Assembly (NCBI GenBank): GCA_035631615.1
Contig: DASQIK010000044.1
Span: 8,643 to 72,642, forward strand
Source of the DNA: UBA5189 sp035631615
GTDB taxonomy: Bacteria > Chloroflexota > Limnocylindria > Limnocylindrales > CSP1-4
DNA: 64,000 nt
Direction: 5' to 3'
The stretch's first letter is position 1. Every line of letters starts with the position of its first letter. The notes beneath the pieces were generated by a model. It worked only from the letters and a program-made list of their open reading frames with translations. It did no database searches and was not told where the DNA came from. Below, piece by piece: positions 53,642 to 62,165 of this stretch. Both the position numbers and the translations under genes were made by a program.

Positions 53642-54928
53642 TCAGGATGCCGCCGAAGCGGACTTCTCCGCCTCCCCGGCCTTTGCTGCCTTCGCGGCAG
53701 CGGCGGCAGCACGCTTCGATGGCGCGGGCACCGGCGCCGGGCGGTCCTGGAGCACCGCGACGCCGGGCAGCTCGCGGCCCTCGAGGAACTCGAGGGAGGC
53801 GCCGCCGCCGGTCGAGATGTGGGTGAACCGCTCGGCGAGGCCCTGCTGCTGGATGGCGGCGACCGAGTCCCCACCGCCGACGACGACCGTCGCGCCGCTG
53901 TCGGCGCGGGTCGCGAGGAACCGCGCGATGGCGCGCGTGCCGTGCGCGAACGACGGGATCTCGAAGACGCCGAGGGGACCGTTCCAGAACACCGTCTGGG
54001 CGTCGGTGAGCGCCGCCTCCATGAGGTCGAGCGTCGTCCGCCCGACATCGACGATATGCCACGAGGCGGGGATCTTCTCGGCGGGGATCGTCTTGTACTC
54101 GGTGCCGCGCGTGACCTCCTTCGCGACGACCACGTCGACCGGGAGGATCACCTGCACGTTCGCCTTCTCCGCGGCGGCGAGCACGCGGCGGGCCTCCTCG
54201 ACCATGTCGTGCTCGGCGAGGCTCTTGCCGACGGCCCTGCCCTGGGCGAGCAGGAAGGTATTCGCCATCCCGCCACCGAGGACGAGCACGTCGACCTTGG
54301 CCATGAGGTTGTCGAGGACCTTGAGCTTGCCCGACACCTTGGCCCCGCCGACGATCGCGGCGAAGGGCCTGGCCGGGTGCTCCATGAGGCGCGAGAGCAT
54401 CGCGAGCTCGCGCTCCATGAGGAACCCCGCGTAGGCGGGCAGCAGCTGCGCGACGCCGACGGTGCTCGCGTGGGCGCGATGGGCCGTGCCGAACGCATCG
54501 TTCACGTAGAGCTCGGCGTAGTCGGCGAGCTGGCGCGCGAACCCGGGATCATTCTTCTCCTCGGCCCCGTGGAAGCGCAGGTTCTCGAGGAGCAGGATCT
54601 CGCCGTTGCGCAGGCGCTTCACCGCATCGACCGTGCCGATCCCGAGCGCGTCGCCGGTGACCGGCACGTTGCGGCCGAGGATCTGCGAGAGACGCTCCGC
54701 GACCGGCCGGAGCCGGAGGCCGTCCTGGACCTTGCCGTCCGGCCGGCCGAGGTGGCTGGCGAGGATCACCCGCGCTCCGTGGGTGAGCAGGTAGTGGATC
54801 GTCGGGATCGCGGCGCGGATGCGCGAGTCGTCGGTGACCTTGCCGTCCTCGAGCGGGACGTTGAAGTCGACCCGGACGAAGACCCGCTTGCCGGTGACGT
54901 CCGCGTCGCGGACCGTGAGCTTGTCCAT
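53642..54928 (-). CDS. pgk: Phosphoglycerate kinase with an Ala/Lys-rich C-terminal tail
   Basis: The first ~393 of 428 residues are a complete PGK: KRVFVRVDFNVPLEDG, ILASHLGRPDGK, LLLENLRFH, AAIVGGAKVSGKL, VFWNGPLGVFE and VVVGGGDSVAAI. The enzyme makes ATP from 1,3-bisphosphoglycerate. After HISTGGGASLEFLEG and LPGVAVLQD, the extra ~35 residues are rich in Pro, Ala and Lys (KRAAAAAAKAAKAGEAEK). ATG at 54928, 8 bp behind gap. Confidence 0.97.
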   Translation of the reverse strand: MDKLTVRDADVTGKRVFVRVDFNVPLEDGKVTDDSRIRAAIPTIHYLLTHGARVILASHLGRPDGKVQDGLRLRPVAERLSQILGRNVPVTGDALGIGTVDAVKRLRNGEILLLENLRFHGAEEKNDPGFARQLADYAELYVNDAFGTAHRAHASTVGVAQLLPAYAGFLMERELAMLSRLMEHPARPFAAIVGGAKVSGKLKVLDNLMAKVDVLVLGGGMANTFLLAQGRAVGKSLAEHDMVEEARRVLAAAEKANVQVILPVDVVVAKEVTRGTEYKTIPAEKIPASWHIVDVGRTTLDLMEAALTDAQTVFWNGPLGVFEIPSFAHGTRAIARFLATRADSGATVVVGGGDSVAAIQQQGLAERFTHISTGGGASLEFLEGRELPGVAVLQDRPAPVPAPSKRAAAAAAKAAKAGEAEKSASAAS

Positions 54929-54936
54929 CACGGCGC

Positions 54937-55980
54937 TCAGGCTGCCGAGCCGGCCGGGCGGCCGACGCCGGCGGGCAGCTTCGAGGCGACGAGACTGAGC
55001 AGGTCGGCGCAGCGGCAGCTGTAGCCCCACTCGTTGTCGTACCAGGCAATGACCTTGACCATCGTGCCGCCGAGCACCATCGTGCTCGCGGAGTCGATGA
55101 TCGAGGAGCGCGAGTCGCCACGGAAGTCGGACGAGACAAGCGGTTCGTCGGACACGCCCAGGATGCCCTTCATCGGGCCGGCCGCGGCGGCGCGAAAGGC
55201 GTCGTTGAGCTCCTCGACCGAGGTCGAGCGGGAGACGTCCGCGGTGAAGTCGACGACGCTGACCGTCGGCGTCGGGACGCGCAGGCTGAACCCGTCGAAC
55301 TTGCCCTTGAGGTCCGGGATCACGAGTGCGAGGGCCTTCGCGGCGCCCGTCGACGTCGGGATGATGTTCTGTCCGGCGGCCCGGGCCCGACGCGGGTCCT
55401 TGTGGGCGACGTCCAGGATCCGCTGGTCGTTCGTGTAGCTGTGGATCGTGTTCATCAGGCCGCGCTCGATGCCGAGCAGGTCGTGGACGACCTTCGCGGC
55501 GGGTGCGAGGCAGTTCGTCGTGCAGCTGGCGTTGCTGATGACGTGGTGATTCGCCGGGTCGTAGCGCTCCTCGTTGACGCCCAGGACGATCGTGATGTCC
55601 TCGCCCTTGGCAGGGGCGCTGATGATCACCTTCCGGGCGCCCGCGTCGAGGTGGGCGCGGGCCCTGGCCGCGTCGGTGAACAGGCCGGTCGACTCGAGGA
55701 CGACATCGACCCCGAGGTCGCCCCACGGCAGCGTCGCCGGATCCTTGACCTGCAGGACCTTGATCTCGCGACCGTCGATGATCAGGGCGTCGTCGGTGTG
55801 CTCGACCGTCCCGTGGTACGCCCCATAGGTCGAGTCGTGCTTGAACAGGAGCGCGTTCATGCTCGTGTCGACGAGGTCGTTGACGGCGACGACCTCGACG
55901 TTCGGCGCGCGCTCGATGATCGCCTTGAGGGACTGGCGCCCGATGCGCCCGAACCCGTTGATGCCGACGCGGACGGTCAT
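54937..55980 (-). CDS. gap: Glyceraldehyde-3-phosphate dehydrogenase
   Basis: A 347-residue enzyme. VGINGFGRIGRQSLKAI (NAD site), SNASCTTNCLAP with the catalytic Cys, HSYTNDQRILD with His, LRVPTPTVSVVDFTADV and WYDNEWGYSCR are typical. The first strand ends in AVNDLVD, an Asp that favours NAD over NADP. ATG at 55980 overlaps the stop of the ROK gene (ATGA). Confidence 0.98.
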   Translation of the reverse strand: MTVRVGINGFGRIGRQSLKAIIERAPNVEVVAVNDLVDTSMNALLFKHDSTYGAYHGTVEHTDDALIIDGREIKVLQVKDPATLPWGDLGVDVVLESTGLFTDAARARAHLDAGARKVIISAPAKGEDITIVLGVNEERYDPANHHVISNASCTTNCLAPAAKVVHDLLGIERGLMNTIHSYTNDQRILDVAHKDPRRARAAGQNIIPTSTGAAKALALVIPDLKGKFDGFSLRVPTPTVSVVDFTADVSRSTSVEELNDAFRAAAAGPMKGILGVSDEPLVSSDFRGDSRSSIIDSASTMVLGGTMVKVIAWYDNEWGYSCRCADLLSLVASKLPAGVGRPAGSAA

Positions 55981-57074
55981 GGATAGGTACCTCCTGGGAC
56001 GGCGACCGGTCGATCCGGCCGCATGGTCGTCGATTGGGTATGCCGGTCCTGGTTGTCGAGCCGGCGCATGACGAGCGGCTGGCAGCCCGCGAGCGAGACG
56101 TCACCGCCGAGCGCGGCCGGGACGACCTGCACGAGGCGGCCGATGACGCTGAAGACCTCGGTGGCGATCGCCATGCGGATCGGCTCGAGCATCCGCTCCC
56201 CCTCGGCGTCCGCGATCGAGCCGCCGATGACGATCCGATGCGGGTTGAATGCATTGGCGAAGCCAACACAGCCGGCGGCGACGGCGCGCCGCGCATTGCT
56301 CATCAGGCGGGCACATTCCGGATCGTCGGCCAGCGAGCCTTCAGCCACGTCCTTGGCGGACAGCGCCTCGCCTCTGCCGAGCGTTCTGGCACGCGCGGAG
56401 AGGAACGGCGAGCTGCCCTCCGCGACGAGCTCCGCTGCCATGCGCGCGAGCGACGCTCCGGCCGCATAGGCCTCCACATGGGCGACGCCACCGCAGCCGC
56501 AGGGAGGCCCGTCGAGCCCGACCGGCACGTGCCCGAGCTCGCCGGCGAAGCCATCGGGTCCATGCAGGAGCTGGCCGCCGGTGAAGATGCCACCGCCGAC
56601 GCCCGTCGAGACGGTCAGGTAGATGAAGTCGTTCTCGCCGCGTGCCGCGCCGAACGCATGCTCGCCGAGCGCCGCGACATTCGTGTCGCGGTCCAGGAAG
56701 GCTGGCAGGTCCTCGGCGGCCGCGAGGTCCGCGGCGAGCGGAATGTCGCGGAAGTGCGGCCCGAGGTTCGGCGGCTCGAGGACGACGCCCCGATCCGGAT
56801 CGACCGGGCCAGGTGACGACAGGCCGATGCCGGCGATCGACGCCGCTACATCGGCGGGGGCCGCCTTGCGAGCGCGGCGTGCGACGTCGCGGCAGGCGGC
56901 GAGGACGGCACTGGGGCCGTCCGCGCTCGGGGTCGGACGTTCGACTCGGGCGAGCCGCGACCCATCGGGCAGGACGACTGCCGCGCGAATCCGGGTGCCG
57001 CCGAGGTCGACGGCGATGACGGGCCGGGAGGACAGGGCGAAACCTCGGGTTTCGATCGTGGAGAGCCCGCTCAT
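55977..57074 (-). CDS. ROK-family sugar kinase (probable glucokinase)
   Basis: A 365-residue protein from ATG at 57074, the better choice over 57116, which would lie within the upstream terminator. IAVDLGGTRIRAAVVLPDG is the ATP phosphate-1 motif, DRDTNVAALGEHAFGAARG has the catalytic Asp, GVGGGIFTGGQLLHG follows and the zinc site reads CGCGGVAHVEAYA. In it the third Cys of CxCGxxGC is His. It would phosphorylate glucose or a related sugar, feeding the gap-pgk-eno genes behind it. TAGAAT overlaps the ATG and may be a -10 box. Confidence 0.9.
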   Translation of the reverse strand: MSGLSTIETRGFALSSRPVIAVDLGGTRIRAAVVLPDGSRLARVERPTPSADGPSAVLAACRDVARRARKAAPADVAASIAGIGLSSPGPVDPDRGVVLEPPNLGPHFRDIPLAADLAAAEDLPAFLDRDTNVAALGEHAFGAARGENDFIYLTVSTGVGGGIFTGGQLLHGPDGFAGELGHVPVGLDGPPCGCGGVAHVEAYAAGASLARMAAELVAEGSSPFLSARARTLGRGEALSAKDVAEGSLADDPECARLMSNARRAVAAGCVGFANAFNPHRIVIGGSIADAEGERMLEPIRMAIATEVFSVIGRLVQVVPAALGGDVSLAGCQPLVMRRLDNQDRHTQSTTMRPDRPVAVPGGTYP

Positions 57075-57106
57075 TCTAGCAGCGAGCACGGCCGGCCCAA
57101 AACCAA

Positions 57107-57136
57107 GGACCCCCACCGGCTTCCCGGCGGGGGTCC
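57107..57136 (-). terminator. Terminator after the zinc-ribbon gene
   Basis: GGACCCCCACCGG (57107-57119) and CCGGCGGGGGTCC (57124-57136) form a 13-bp stem with a four-base loop; in the minus-strand RNA the single mismatch is a G-U pair. TTGGTTTTGG follows in that direction. It ends the transcript of the zinc-ribbon gene just before the ROK-glycolysis operon. Confidence 0.85.
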
Positions 57137-57158
57137 CAAGGTGCCAGATGAGGAGTGG

Positions 57159-57299
57159 CTAGCCGCCGATCTTGAACACCTTGGTCCCGCACTTGGGACA
57201 GGTGCCGGAAAGGGCCTTCTTGCCGTTCTTCATCGTGATCTGCTGAGGGTTCTGGACTTCGACTTTCATCTTGTCCTTGACGCAGTAGGCCATGGCCAT
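57159..57299 (-). CDS. 46-residue zinc-ribbon protein (DUF5679-like)
   Basis: ATG at 57299 with GGGAGG about ten bases upstream; the product MAMAYCVKDKMKVEVQNPQ, then KNGKKALSGTCPKCGTKVFK. One Cys in YCVKDK and the pair CPKC give a half or incomplete zinc ribbon. Very short proteins of this pattern (C-x-K-x-K, then GxCPxCGTKxF) are widespread in Chloroflexota and archaea and are called DUF5679; function unknown. It is flanked by its own terminator and lies 62 bp behind the nucleoside phosphorylase. Confidence 0.85.
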   Translation of the reverse strand: MAMAYCVKDKMKVEVQNPQQITMKNGKKALSGTCPKCGTKVFKIGG

Positions 57300-57361
57300 G
57301 GGTTCAGGTCCTCCCGAAGCTCCCTTGCGCCCCGAGCTCGGTGCCCGGAGTCACGCTGCGC

Positions 57362-58201
57362 TCAGAGTCCCAGCGACGGCCGCCAGCGATCCGTCCCTGC
57401 TGCCTGCTTGCGACGGTCCATGTCCGCGAGGATGAGGAGGCTCTCGAGCCCCGTCTCCACGCAGGCGGCTTCCGCCTTGTCCTTTGCGGCCCCGGTGACG
57501 AAGTCCCCCGTGGTGCGCTGTGCGTAGACCGCGCAGACCACCCCGGCCCGACAACGCGCCAGGCCCGCGAGCACCATCAACGCCGAGGCCTCCATCTCGA
57601 AGTTCATGACACGCTGGCGCGCCATGTCCTCGGCGAGGTCAGGGTACCGGATGGGGAGCTGCGGGATCGGGCGGCCCTGCGCACCGAAGAAGCCCGGTGC
57701 CGTTGCCGTGATTCCCACGTGATACCGATTCCCCAGCCGCTCGGCGGCCTCGATGAGGGCGATCACCGCCTCGTAGTCCGCCACGGCGGGGTAGCCGTCG
57801 TGGACGAACCAGCTCGTGGTCGTCTCGAGCCGGACCGCGGCCGTGGAGATCACCAGATCCCCGAGGCCCATCTCCGGCTGGAGTCCGCCGCACGAGCCGA
57901 CGCGGATGAGCGTCGGCCGCTTCGTGATGGCGAGGATCTCGGCCATCACGATCTCGACGTTGTCGGTCCCGATCCCGGTGGACACGATGGACACGCGCTG
58001 GCCACGGTACGTACCGGTGACCGACGCGAATTCGCGGTGCCGGCGCTCGAGCTCGACGTCGTCGAGCAGCCGGGCAATCTTCGAGGTTCGATCGGGGTCG
58101 CCGGGGAGGAGGAGGTACTCGGCCAACTCACCTGGGCCGAGGTCGATGTGGTACTGCCGCTCCCCTTCGGGAAGCGCGACGCGGTGGTCCGCGTTCGGCA
58201 A
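57362..58201 (-). CDS. udp: Uridine/purine nucleoside phosphorylase
   Basis: A 279-residue NP-I phosphorylase. YLLLPGDPDRTSKIARLLDD (phosphate site), STGIGTDNVEIVMAE, LIRVGSCGGLQPEMGLGD and VMNFEMEASALMVLAGL (ribose site) are clear. The Gly-Asp-Pro-x-R start and NFEME motif fit uridine phosphorylase more than DeoD, but the specificity is not certain; a purine or methylthioadenosine substrate is possible. TTG start at 58201 with GAGGAGGAG ten bases upstream. A promoter with dyad symmetries is at 58248-58291. Confidence 0.88.
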   Translation of the reverse strand: MPNADHRVALPEGERQYHIDLGPGELAEYLLLPGDPDRTSKIARLLDDVELERRHREFASVTGTYRGQRVSIVSTGIGTDNVEIVMAEILAITKRPTLIRVGSCGGLQPEMGLGDLVISTAAVRLETTTSWFVHDGYPAVADYEAVIALIEAAERLGNRYHVGITATAPGFFGAQGRPIPQLPIRYPDLAEDMARQRVMNFEMEASALMVLAGLARCRAGVVCAVYAQRTTGDFVTGAAKDKAEAACVETGLESLLILADMDRRKQAAGTDRWRPSLGL

Positions 58202-58247
58202 GAGCCCGTTCTCCTCCTCGTTGCCCGCGGCTGCGGAACTCGTTCAA

Positions 58248-58291
58248 GCGTAGGCGTGCGTTCGAACGAGCGTCAAGCACGATTCGTGCTC
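58248..58291 (-). promoter_or_regulatory. Promoter with two palindromes upstream of the nucleoside phosphorylase
   Basis: On the minus strand TTGACG (58272-58277), an 18-bp spacer and TACGCT (58248-58253). A perfect palindrome CGTTCGAACG (58260-58269) is inside the spacer and AGCACGA-N-TCGTGCT (58277-58291) touches the -35 box. These positions suit a repressor and an activator or a single dimeric regulator; no regulator gene is next to them. Confidence 0.55.
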
Positions 58292-58311
58292 AGACCGGCG
58301 ACCCCGCGAGA

Positions 58312-61300
58312 TCAGCGACCCGCGGGCGCCGAGTGCTCGGCCGGCTTCGGACGGAACGAGGCCAGCCGATCGACCAGCGCGGCCCGGAGGCGGCGCTGGA
58401 GCAGCCGCCTCCGGAGCACCGTCGCAAGCACGGACAGAAGCGCGATTCCCAGCATCGCGAGCACGCTTGCGGGGGCGGCGCCGAGCCCGAGACGCGCCGA
58501 GTCGGCGGCCATGGCGCCCTGGTCATTGCCACTCGGCGAGGGCACCGCCTCCGTTGGGCCGGAGCCGATCGGCAACGCCTGGCCAAGGCTTCCGACCCGG
58601 ACGAGCACGCCGTCGTCGCCGACCACGACCTTGGCCGTGCCCTCGACGAGCGCGACCATCCCGGTCGCGGCGATGGCGTCGCCCGCGTGGAGGTTCGCCA
58701 CGAGCGCGGCCATGTCGCCACGCAGCTCGATCCGCGCGATGGCAGTTCCGTCGTCGAGGTCGAAGCCGCCCGTGGCCAGCCGCGCGACGAGGCCACCCAC
58801 GCGCACGCGGGCGCCGACGTGCTCGAGGAGCACCGCGAGGTCGGTGTCAGGGGTGACGTCCATCGCCGCGCTCCCCGCCGCTCCGCCGGTGGTGGTGGCT
58901 CCGGCAACGCCGGCGCCGGAACCTGCCACGCCCGACGCTGCGCTCGGGCCATCGCCGGACGGCCCGATCGCGAGGTCGGCGCCGCCCCGCGGAAGGACCG
59001 AGAACCGCCGGTCGCTCGCGGTCGGGTACGGGCGCCTGACGATTCCGGTGACCGTGACCTTGCGCCCGGAGACCAGCGCGGTCGAGGGGATCCCGGCGCC
59101 GGCCTGCCCCTGGACGGGCACCTTTGTCCCGTCCGCAAGCTGGATCTCCGCCCGCCATCGATCGCCGAGGCGCTCCATCTTGAGGACCGTTCCGGACAGG
59201 CGAACCAGCTGCCACTCGTCGCGCTGCCCGGGTGCACGCGCGAGCGCGGCCGGCGCGACCGCGGTGCCACCCACGATCACAGCGACGACCGAGGCGGCAA
59301 TCCTGGGTGCGCCCCAGGCGTGGCCCGTGACGCCCCCGATGCGGAGCCTCGCGCCCAGCGCGGGCGCGGCCGATCCGGACGGGAGGTACACCTCGATCGC
59401 GCCGGATGCGTCCTGGACGACGATCCGGCGGCCACTCGAATCGAGCAGGCTGACCCCTGCCGTGACCATGGCCTCGATGGTCACGGGCTTGCCGTCGGCG
59501 AGCGCGAGGACCGATGCAATCGGCGAGACGGTGGTGGGCGCCCCGCCCGAGCCGGGGACTGCGGCGGGCGCGAGGACGATGTCGCTCCGATCCCGCAGGT
59601 ACAGCCGGTACCCGTCGAGCGCGCCCTTGCGCGACGCGCGCTGGCCGACGATCCCGGTCAGCCGGTAGGCGCGACCCTTGACGAGGTCGGTCGCGGCGAT
59701 CCTGCTCGATCCGTCGGCGAGGGCTCGGAACGTGGCCCCGGTGGAGTCGATGAGGTCGACCGTCAGGTCGCCGCTCGTTCCCTTGGCGGGCGCGGCAGCG
59801 ACGGTGCCGGTCAGCTCGGCGAGGCGGCCCTCGGTCGCCTCGCCCAGATCCTTCGCGGCCAGGTGGGCCGGCGTGGGCAGACTGCCCCTGCCGGTCACCT
59901 TGAAGCCCGAGGTCGACGGCCGGAGCTCGAGCTGGCCGTACGGGTCCGCAAGCGGGGCCTTGACGAGCACGGTGGCGCCTCTGGCCGGCGATGCGACGCC
60001 GTCGGGCAGGCGGACCGCGATGCCGCCGGTCCCGTCGGCGATGGCGATGAGCGGCGGGAGGCCGAGCCTGCCGCTCTCCGCGGTGACGACGCCCGCCACG
60101 GTGACAATCGTGCCAACTGAGGCGCCGCGTGCTTCGACGATCGTGATCACGGGCGGCGGTGTCGGGCCGGGCATGGCGGTCGGGCTCGGCGTCGGGGTCG
60201 GGGTGGCGCTCAGTGTCGGGGACGGGACCGCCGTGGGCCGCGGCGTCGGCGTCAATGTGGGCGTGGGCGCCGCTGTTGGAGCTGGGGTCGGCGTAGCGGT
60301 GGGCGCGGGCGTCGCAGTCGGGCCTGGTGTCGGCGCGGGTGTCGCCGTCGGCGCAGCGGTGGCCGTGGGCGACGGCGACGGCGGGGCCAGGACCCTGAAC
60401 TCGCCCTGCTCGGTGGCATGGATGCGGTACCCGGCGAGTCCCGTCCCGCCGCTGTCGCGCTGTCCCACCGGCCCTGTTGCGGTGATTGATGTCCCGCTGG
60501 GCACGGTCAGCCCCCCGAGCGCGTTCGGGCCGACGATCACCCGGACCTGGCCGGTGCCGTCGTCGACCATCAGCCCGAGCCCGTCCGCCAGCGCCGTCGA
60601 GGACCCGACGGTCACGCCCTGCACGGTGACCAGTTCGCCCTCAAGCGTTTCGCCGATGGCGCCCGTCGCCGCGCTGGGAGCGACCGGCGTCGCCGTCTGG
60701 CCCAGGACCACGATGTCGGCGACGTTGATTCGAAGCGTCCGCTCCGCGAACCGATCGTCGACGACGCCCGCGACGCCGATCAGCGACCCGATCGACAGGC
60801 CGTCCGTGACCGCCGCGTCGAGGTACAGGGCGATCCCGGCGGTGTCGTCCTGGACGAACGCCTTCCGGCCCGCCTCGAGCGCGCCGAGCTGCGTGGTCAG
60901 GACGCCGACGATGCTCGCGGTCGTGCCGTTCGCCTGGGCGCGGGCATCGAGGATCGAGACGTTCGGAACCGGCGTCGGTGTCGGCACGGGGGTCGCGGTC
61001 GGTGCCGGCACCGGGGTCGCCACCGGGGTCGGCGTCGGGGTCGGGGTCGGCGTGGGTACCGGTGTGGGCTCGAGCGTTGGCGTCGGGGAGGGCGTCGGGG
61101 CGACGGTCGGTTCAGGCGTCGGCGCCACCGTAGGCGTCGGCGTGGGAGCGCTGGTGGGCGTCGGCTCCGGGGTCGCCCGCGGCGTCGGCTCCGCGGTCGC
61201 CACTGGCGTCGGCTCGACGGTCGAAGTCGGGGCCGGCGTATCGGCTGGCGTCGCGGTCGCCGAGGGCGTGGCCGAGGGCGCCGGTGAATCGGTCGGTGCC

Positions 61301-61977
61301 GCAGTCGGTGCGGGGGTGGGCGTCGGCGCTGCTGTCGGCGAGGCATTCGGCGCGGGCACCGGCGGCGCTGCAAGCGACTGCGGGTTCGGTGTCGCCTGGG
61401 CGAACCAGTCGGCCGAGTTCGAGTTCGAATCAATGGTGTTCCCGGAAACGCCGCCGGGCTTGCGTTCGACGCTCGCGTTGGCAGCGGGTGCCCCGATCGT
61501 CGCGCCCTCGACGAACGCATTTGTGGCGTCACCCCAGCCGACGGCATCGACGGGCGCGCCGCCGACGACGCGCAGGACGATCGTCCCGCCGGTCGCCGCG
61601 AACCCGCCGCTGTAGGTCGCATCCGCGAGCGCCGCAAAGATCCCGGACGTGTTGGCGATCAGGAGGTGGCGACCGGTCCCCAGCACCAGCGAGGTCGACC
61701 ATGACGCCTTGCGCGTGACCGTGCTCCCGGTCGAGGTCGCATAGACGAGCTCGAGGCCGGCGAGATCCACCGGCGCCGGCCCGACGTTCGTGATCTCCGC
61801 GAACTCGTCCGATGCCGAGGCACCGCCCGTCTGCACCTCCGAGACGAGCAGCGTCGACACCGGCCAGGTAACCGCTGCCTGGGACGTGGGCGGAGCTCCC
61901 GACCCCGCGGCGAACGCGACCCCGCCGAGCGACAGCACGATGAACAGCGCGGCGAGGGGCGCAAGGCGACGCTCCAC
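58312..61977 (-). CDS. Large exported lamin-tail/OB-fold protein with two Pro/Thr-rich linkers and a C-terminal anchor
   Basis: A 1221-residue protein from GTG 61977, chosen because GGAGG lies six bases upstream; GTG 62001 is possible. Signal peptide LAPLAALFIVLSLGGVAFA; lamin-tail domain at about 40-195 (LLVSEVQTGGASASDEFAEI, VGWGDATNAF); a 134-residue Pro/Thr/Ala linker (205-338); an OB-fold-like module (340-530, with GVLTTQLGALEAGRKAFVQD and GETLEGELVTVQGV); a second Pro/Thr linker (533-609); two or three more OB-like modules (VITIVEARGASVGTIVTVAG; PVTIEAMVTAGVSLL; RLGDRWRAEIQLADG); a Gly/Ser stretch; and a late helix (SVLAMLGIALLSVLATVL) before a basic tail. LTD plus BOF-type modules occur in secreted nucleases such as YhcR/ExeM, but no nuclease domain is visible. 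Probably a surface protein binding nucleic acid or polysaccharide. Confidence 0.85.
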   Translation of the reverse strand: MERRLAPLAALFIVLSLGGVAFAAGSGAPPTSQAAVTWPVSTLLVSEVQTGGASASDEFAEITNVGPAPVDLAGLELVYATSTGSTVTRKASWSTSLVLGTGRHLLIANTSGIFAALADATYSGGFAATGGTIVLRVVGGAPVDAVGWGDATNAFVEGATIGAPAANASVERKPGGVSGNTIDSNSNSADWFAQATPNPQSLAAPPVPAPNASPTAAPTPTPAPTAAPTDSPAPSATPSATATPADTPAPTSTVEPTPVATAEPTPRATPEPTPTSAPTPTPTVAPTPEPTVAPTPSPTPTLEPTPVPTPTPTPTPTPVATPVPAPTATPVPTPTPVPNVSILDARAQANGTTASIVGVLTTQLGALEAGRKAFVQDDTAGIALYLDAAVTDGLSIGSLIGVAGVVDDRFAERTLRINVADIVVLGQTATPVAPSAATGAIGETLEGELVTVQGVTVGSSTALADGLGLMVDDGTGQVRVIVGPNALGGLTVPSGTSITATGPVGQRDSGGTGLAGYRIHATEQGEFRVLAPPSPSPTATAAPTATPAPTPGPTATPAPTATPTPAPTAAPTPTLTPTPRPTAVPSPTLSATPTPTPSPTAMPGPTPPPVITIVEARGASVGTIVTVAGVVTAESGRLGLPPLIAIADGTGGIAVRLPDGVASPARGATVLVKAPLADPYGQLELRPSTSGFKVTGRGSLPTPAHLAAKDLGEATEGRLAELTGTVAAAPAKGTSGDLTVDLIDSTGATFRALADGSSRIAATDLVKGRAYRLTGIVGQRASRKGALDGYRLYLRDRSDIVLAPAAVPGSGGAPTTVSPIASVLALADGKPVTIEAMVTAGVSLLDSSGRRIVVQDASGAIEVYLPSGSAAPALGARLRIGGVTGHAWGAPRIAASVVAVIVGGTAVAPAALARAPGQRDEWQLVRLSGTVLKMERLGDRWRAEIQLADGTKVPVQGQAGAGIPSTALVSGRKVTVTGIVRRPYPTASDRRFSVLPRGGADLAIGPSGDGPSAASGVAGSGAGVAGATTTGGAAGSAAMDVTPDTDLAVLLEHVGARVRVGGLVARLATGGFDLDDGTAIARIELRGDMAALVANLHAGDAIAATGMVALVEGTAKVVVGDDGVLVRVGSLGQALPIGSGPTEAVPSPSGNDQGAMAADSARLGLGAAPASVLAMLGIALLSVLATVLRRRLLQRRLRAALVDRLASFRPKPAEHSAPAGR

Positions 61978-62165
61978 GTTCGACCTCCGGGCGGGAGCCA
62001 CCGAAGCCGGGCGGGACGGCTCGCCGGGTTGTAGCAGGCGCCGATCGACGCCGGCTCATCTCCCGCTTACCTCGCGCTCACCGCCGGGCAACCGCCGGGT
62101 AACCGCGGGGTCGCGTACGATTGCGGACCGGCCGAGACGGCCATCCCGGGATCGAAGGAGGAAGC

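Noticed and set aside
53642..56296. Open frame linking pgk backwards through gap
   Set aside because: Same-strand shadow in another frame of gap; the PGK domain begins at ATG 54928.
58232..58270. SOS (LexA) box before the nucleoside phosphorylase
   Set aside because: GAAC and GTTC occur, but not with the four-base spacing of the usual CGAAC-N4-GTTCG box; they are parts of other dyads.
60150..61370. Short-period DNA repeats (GGCGTCGGC-like) that resemble a satellite or CRISPR-like array
   Set aside because: The period is 6-9 bp and encodes the Pro/Thr linkers of a protein; there are no equal spacers.
59678..61615. A long plus-strand open frame rich in Val and Gly (GVGVGVGVG-like)
   Set aside because: It is the antisense of the Pro/Thr-rich linkers of the lamin-tail protein; its repeats follow from PTP-type codons on the other strand, and it lacks a ribosome site and any known domain.
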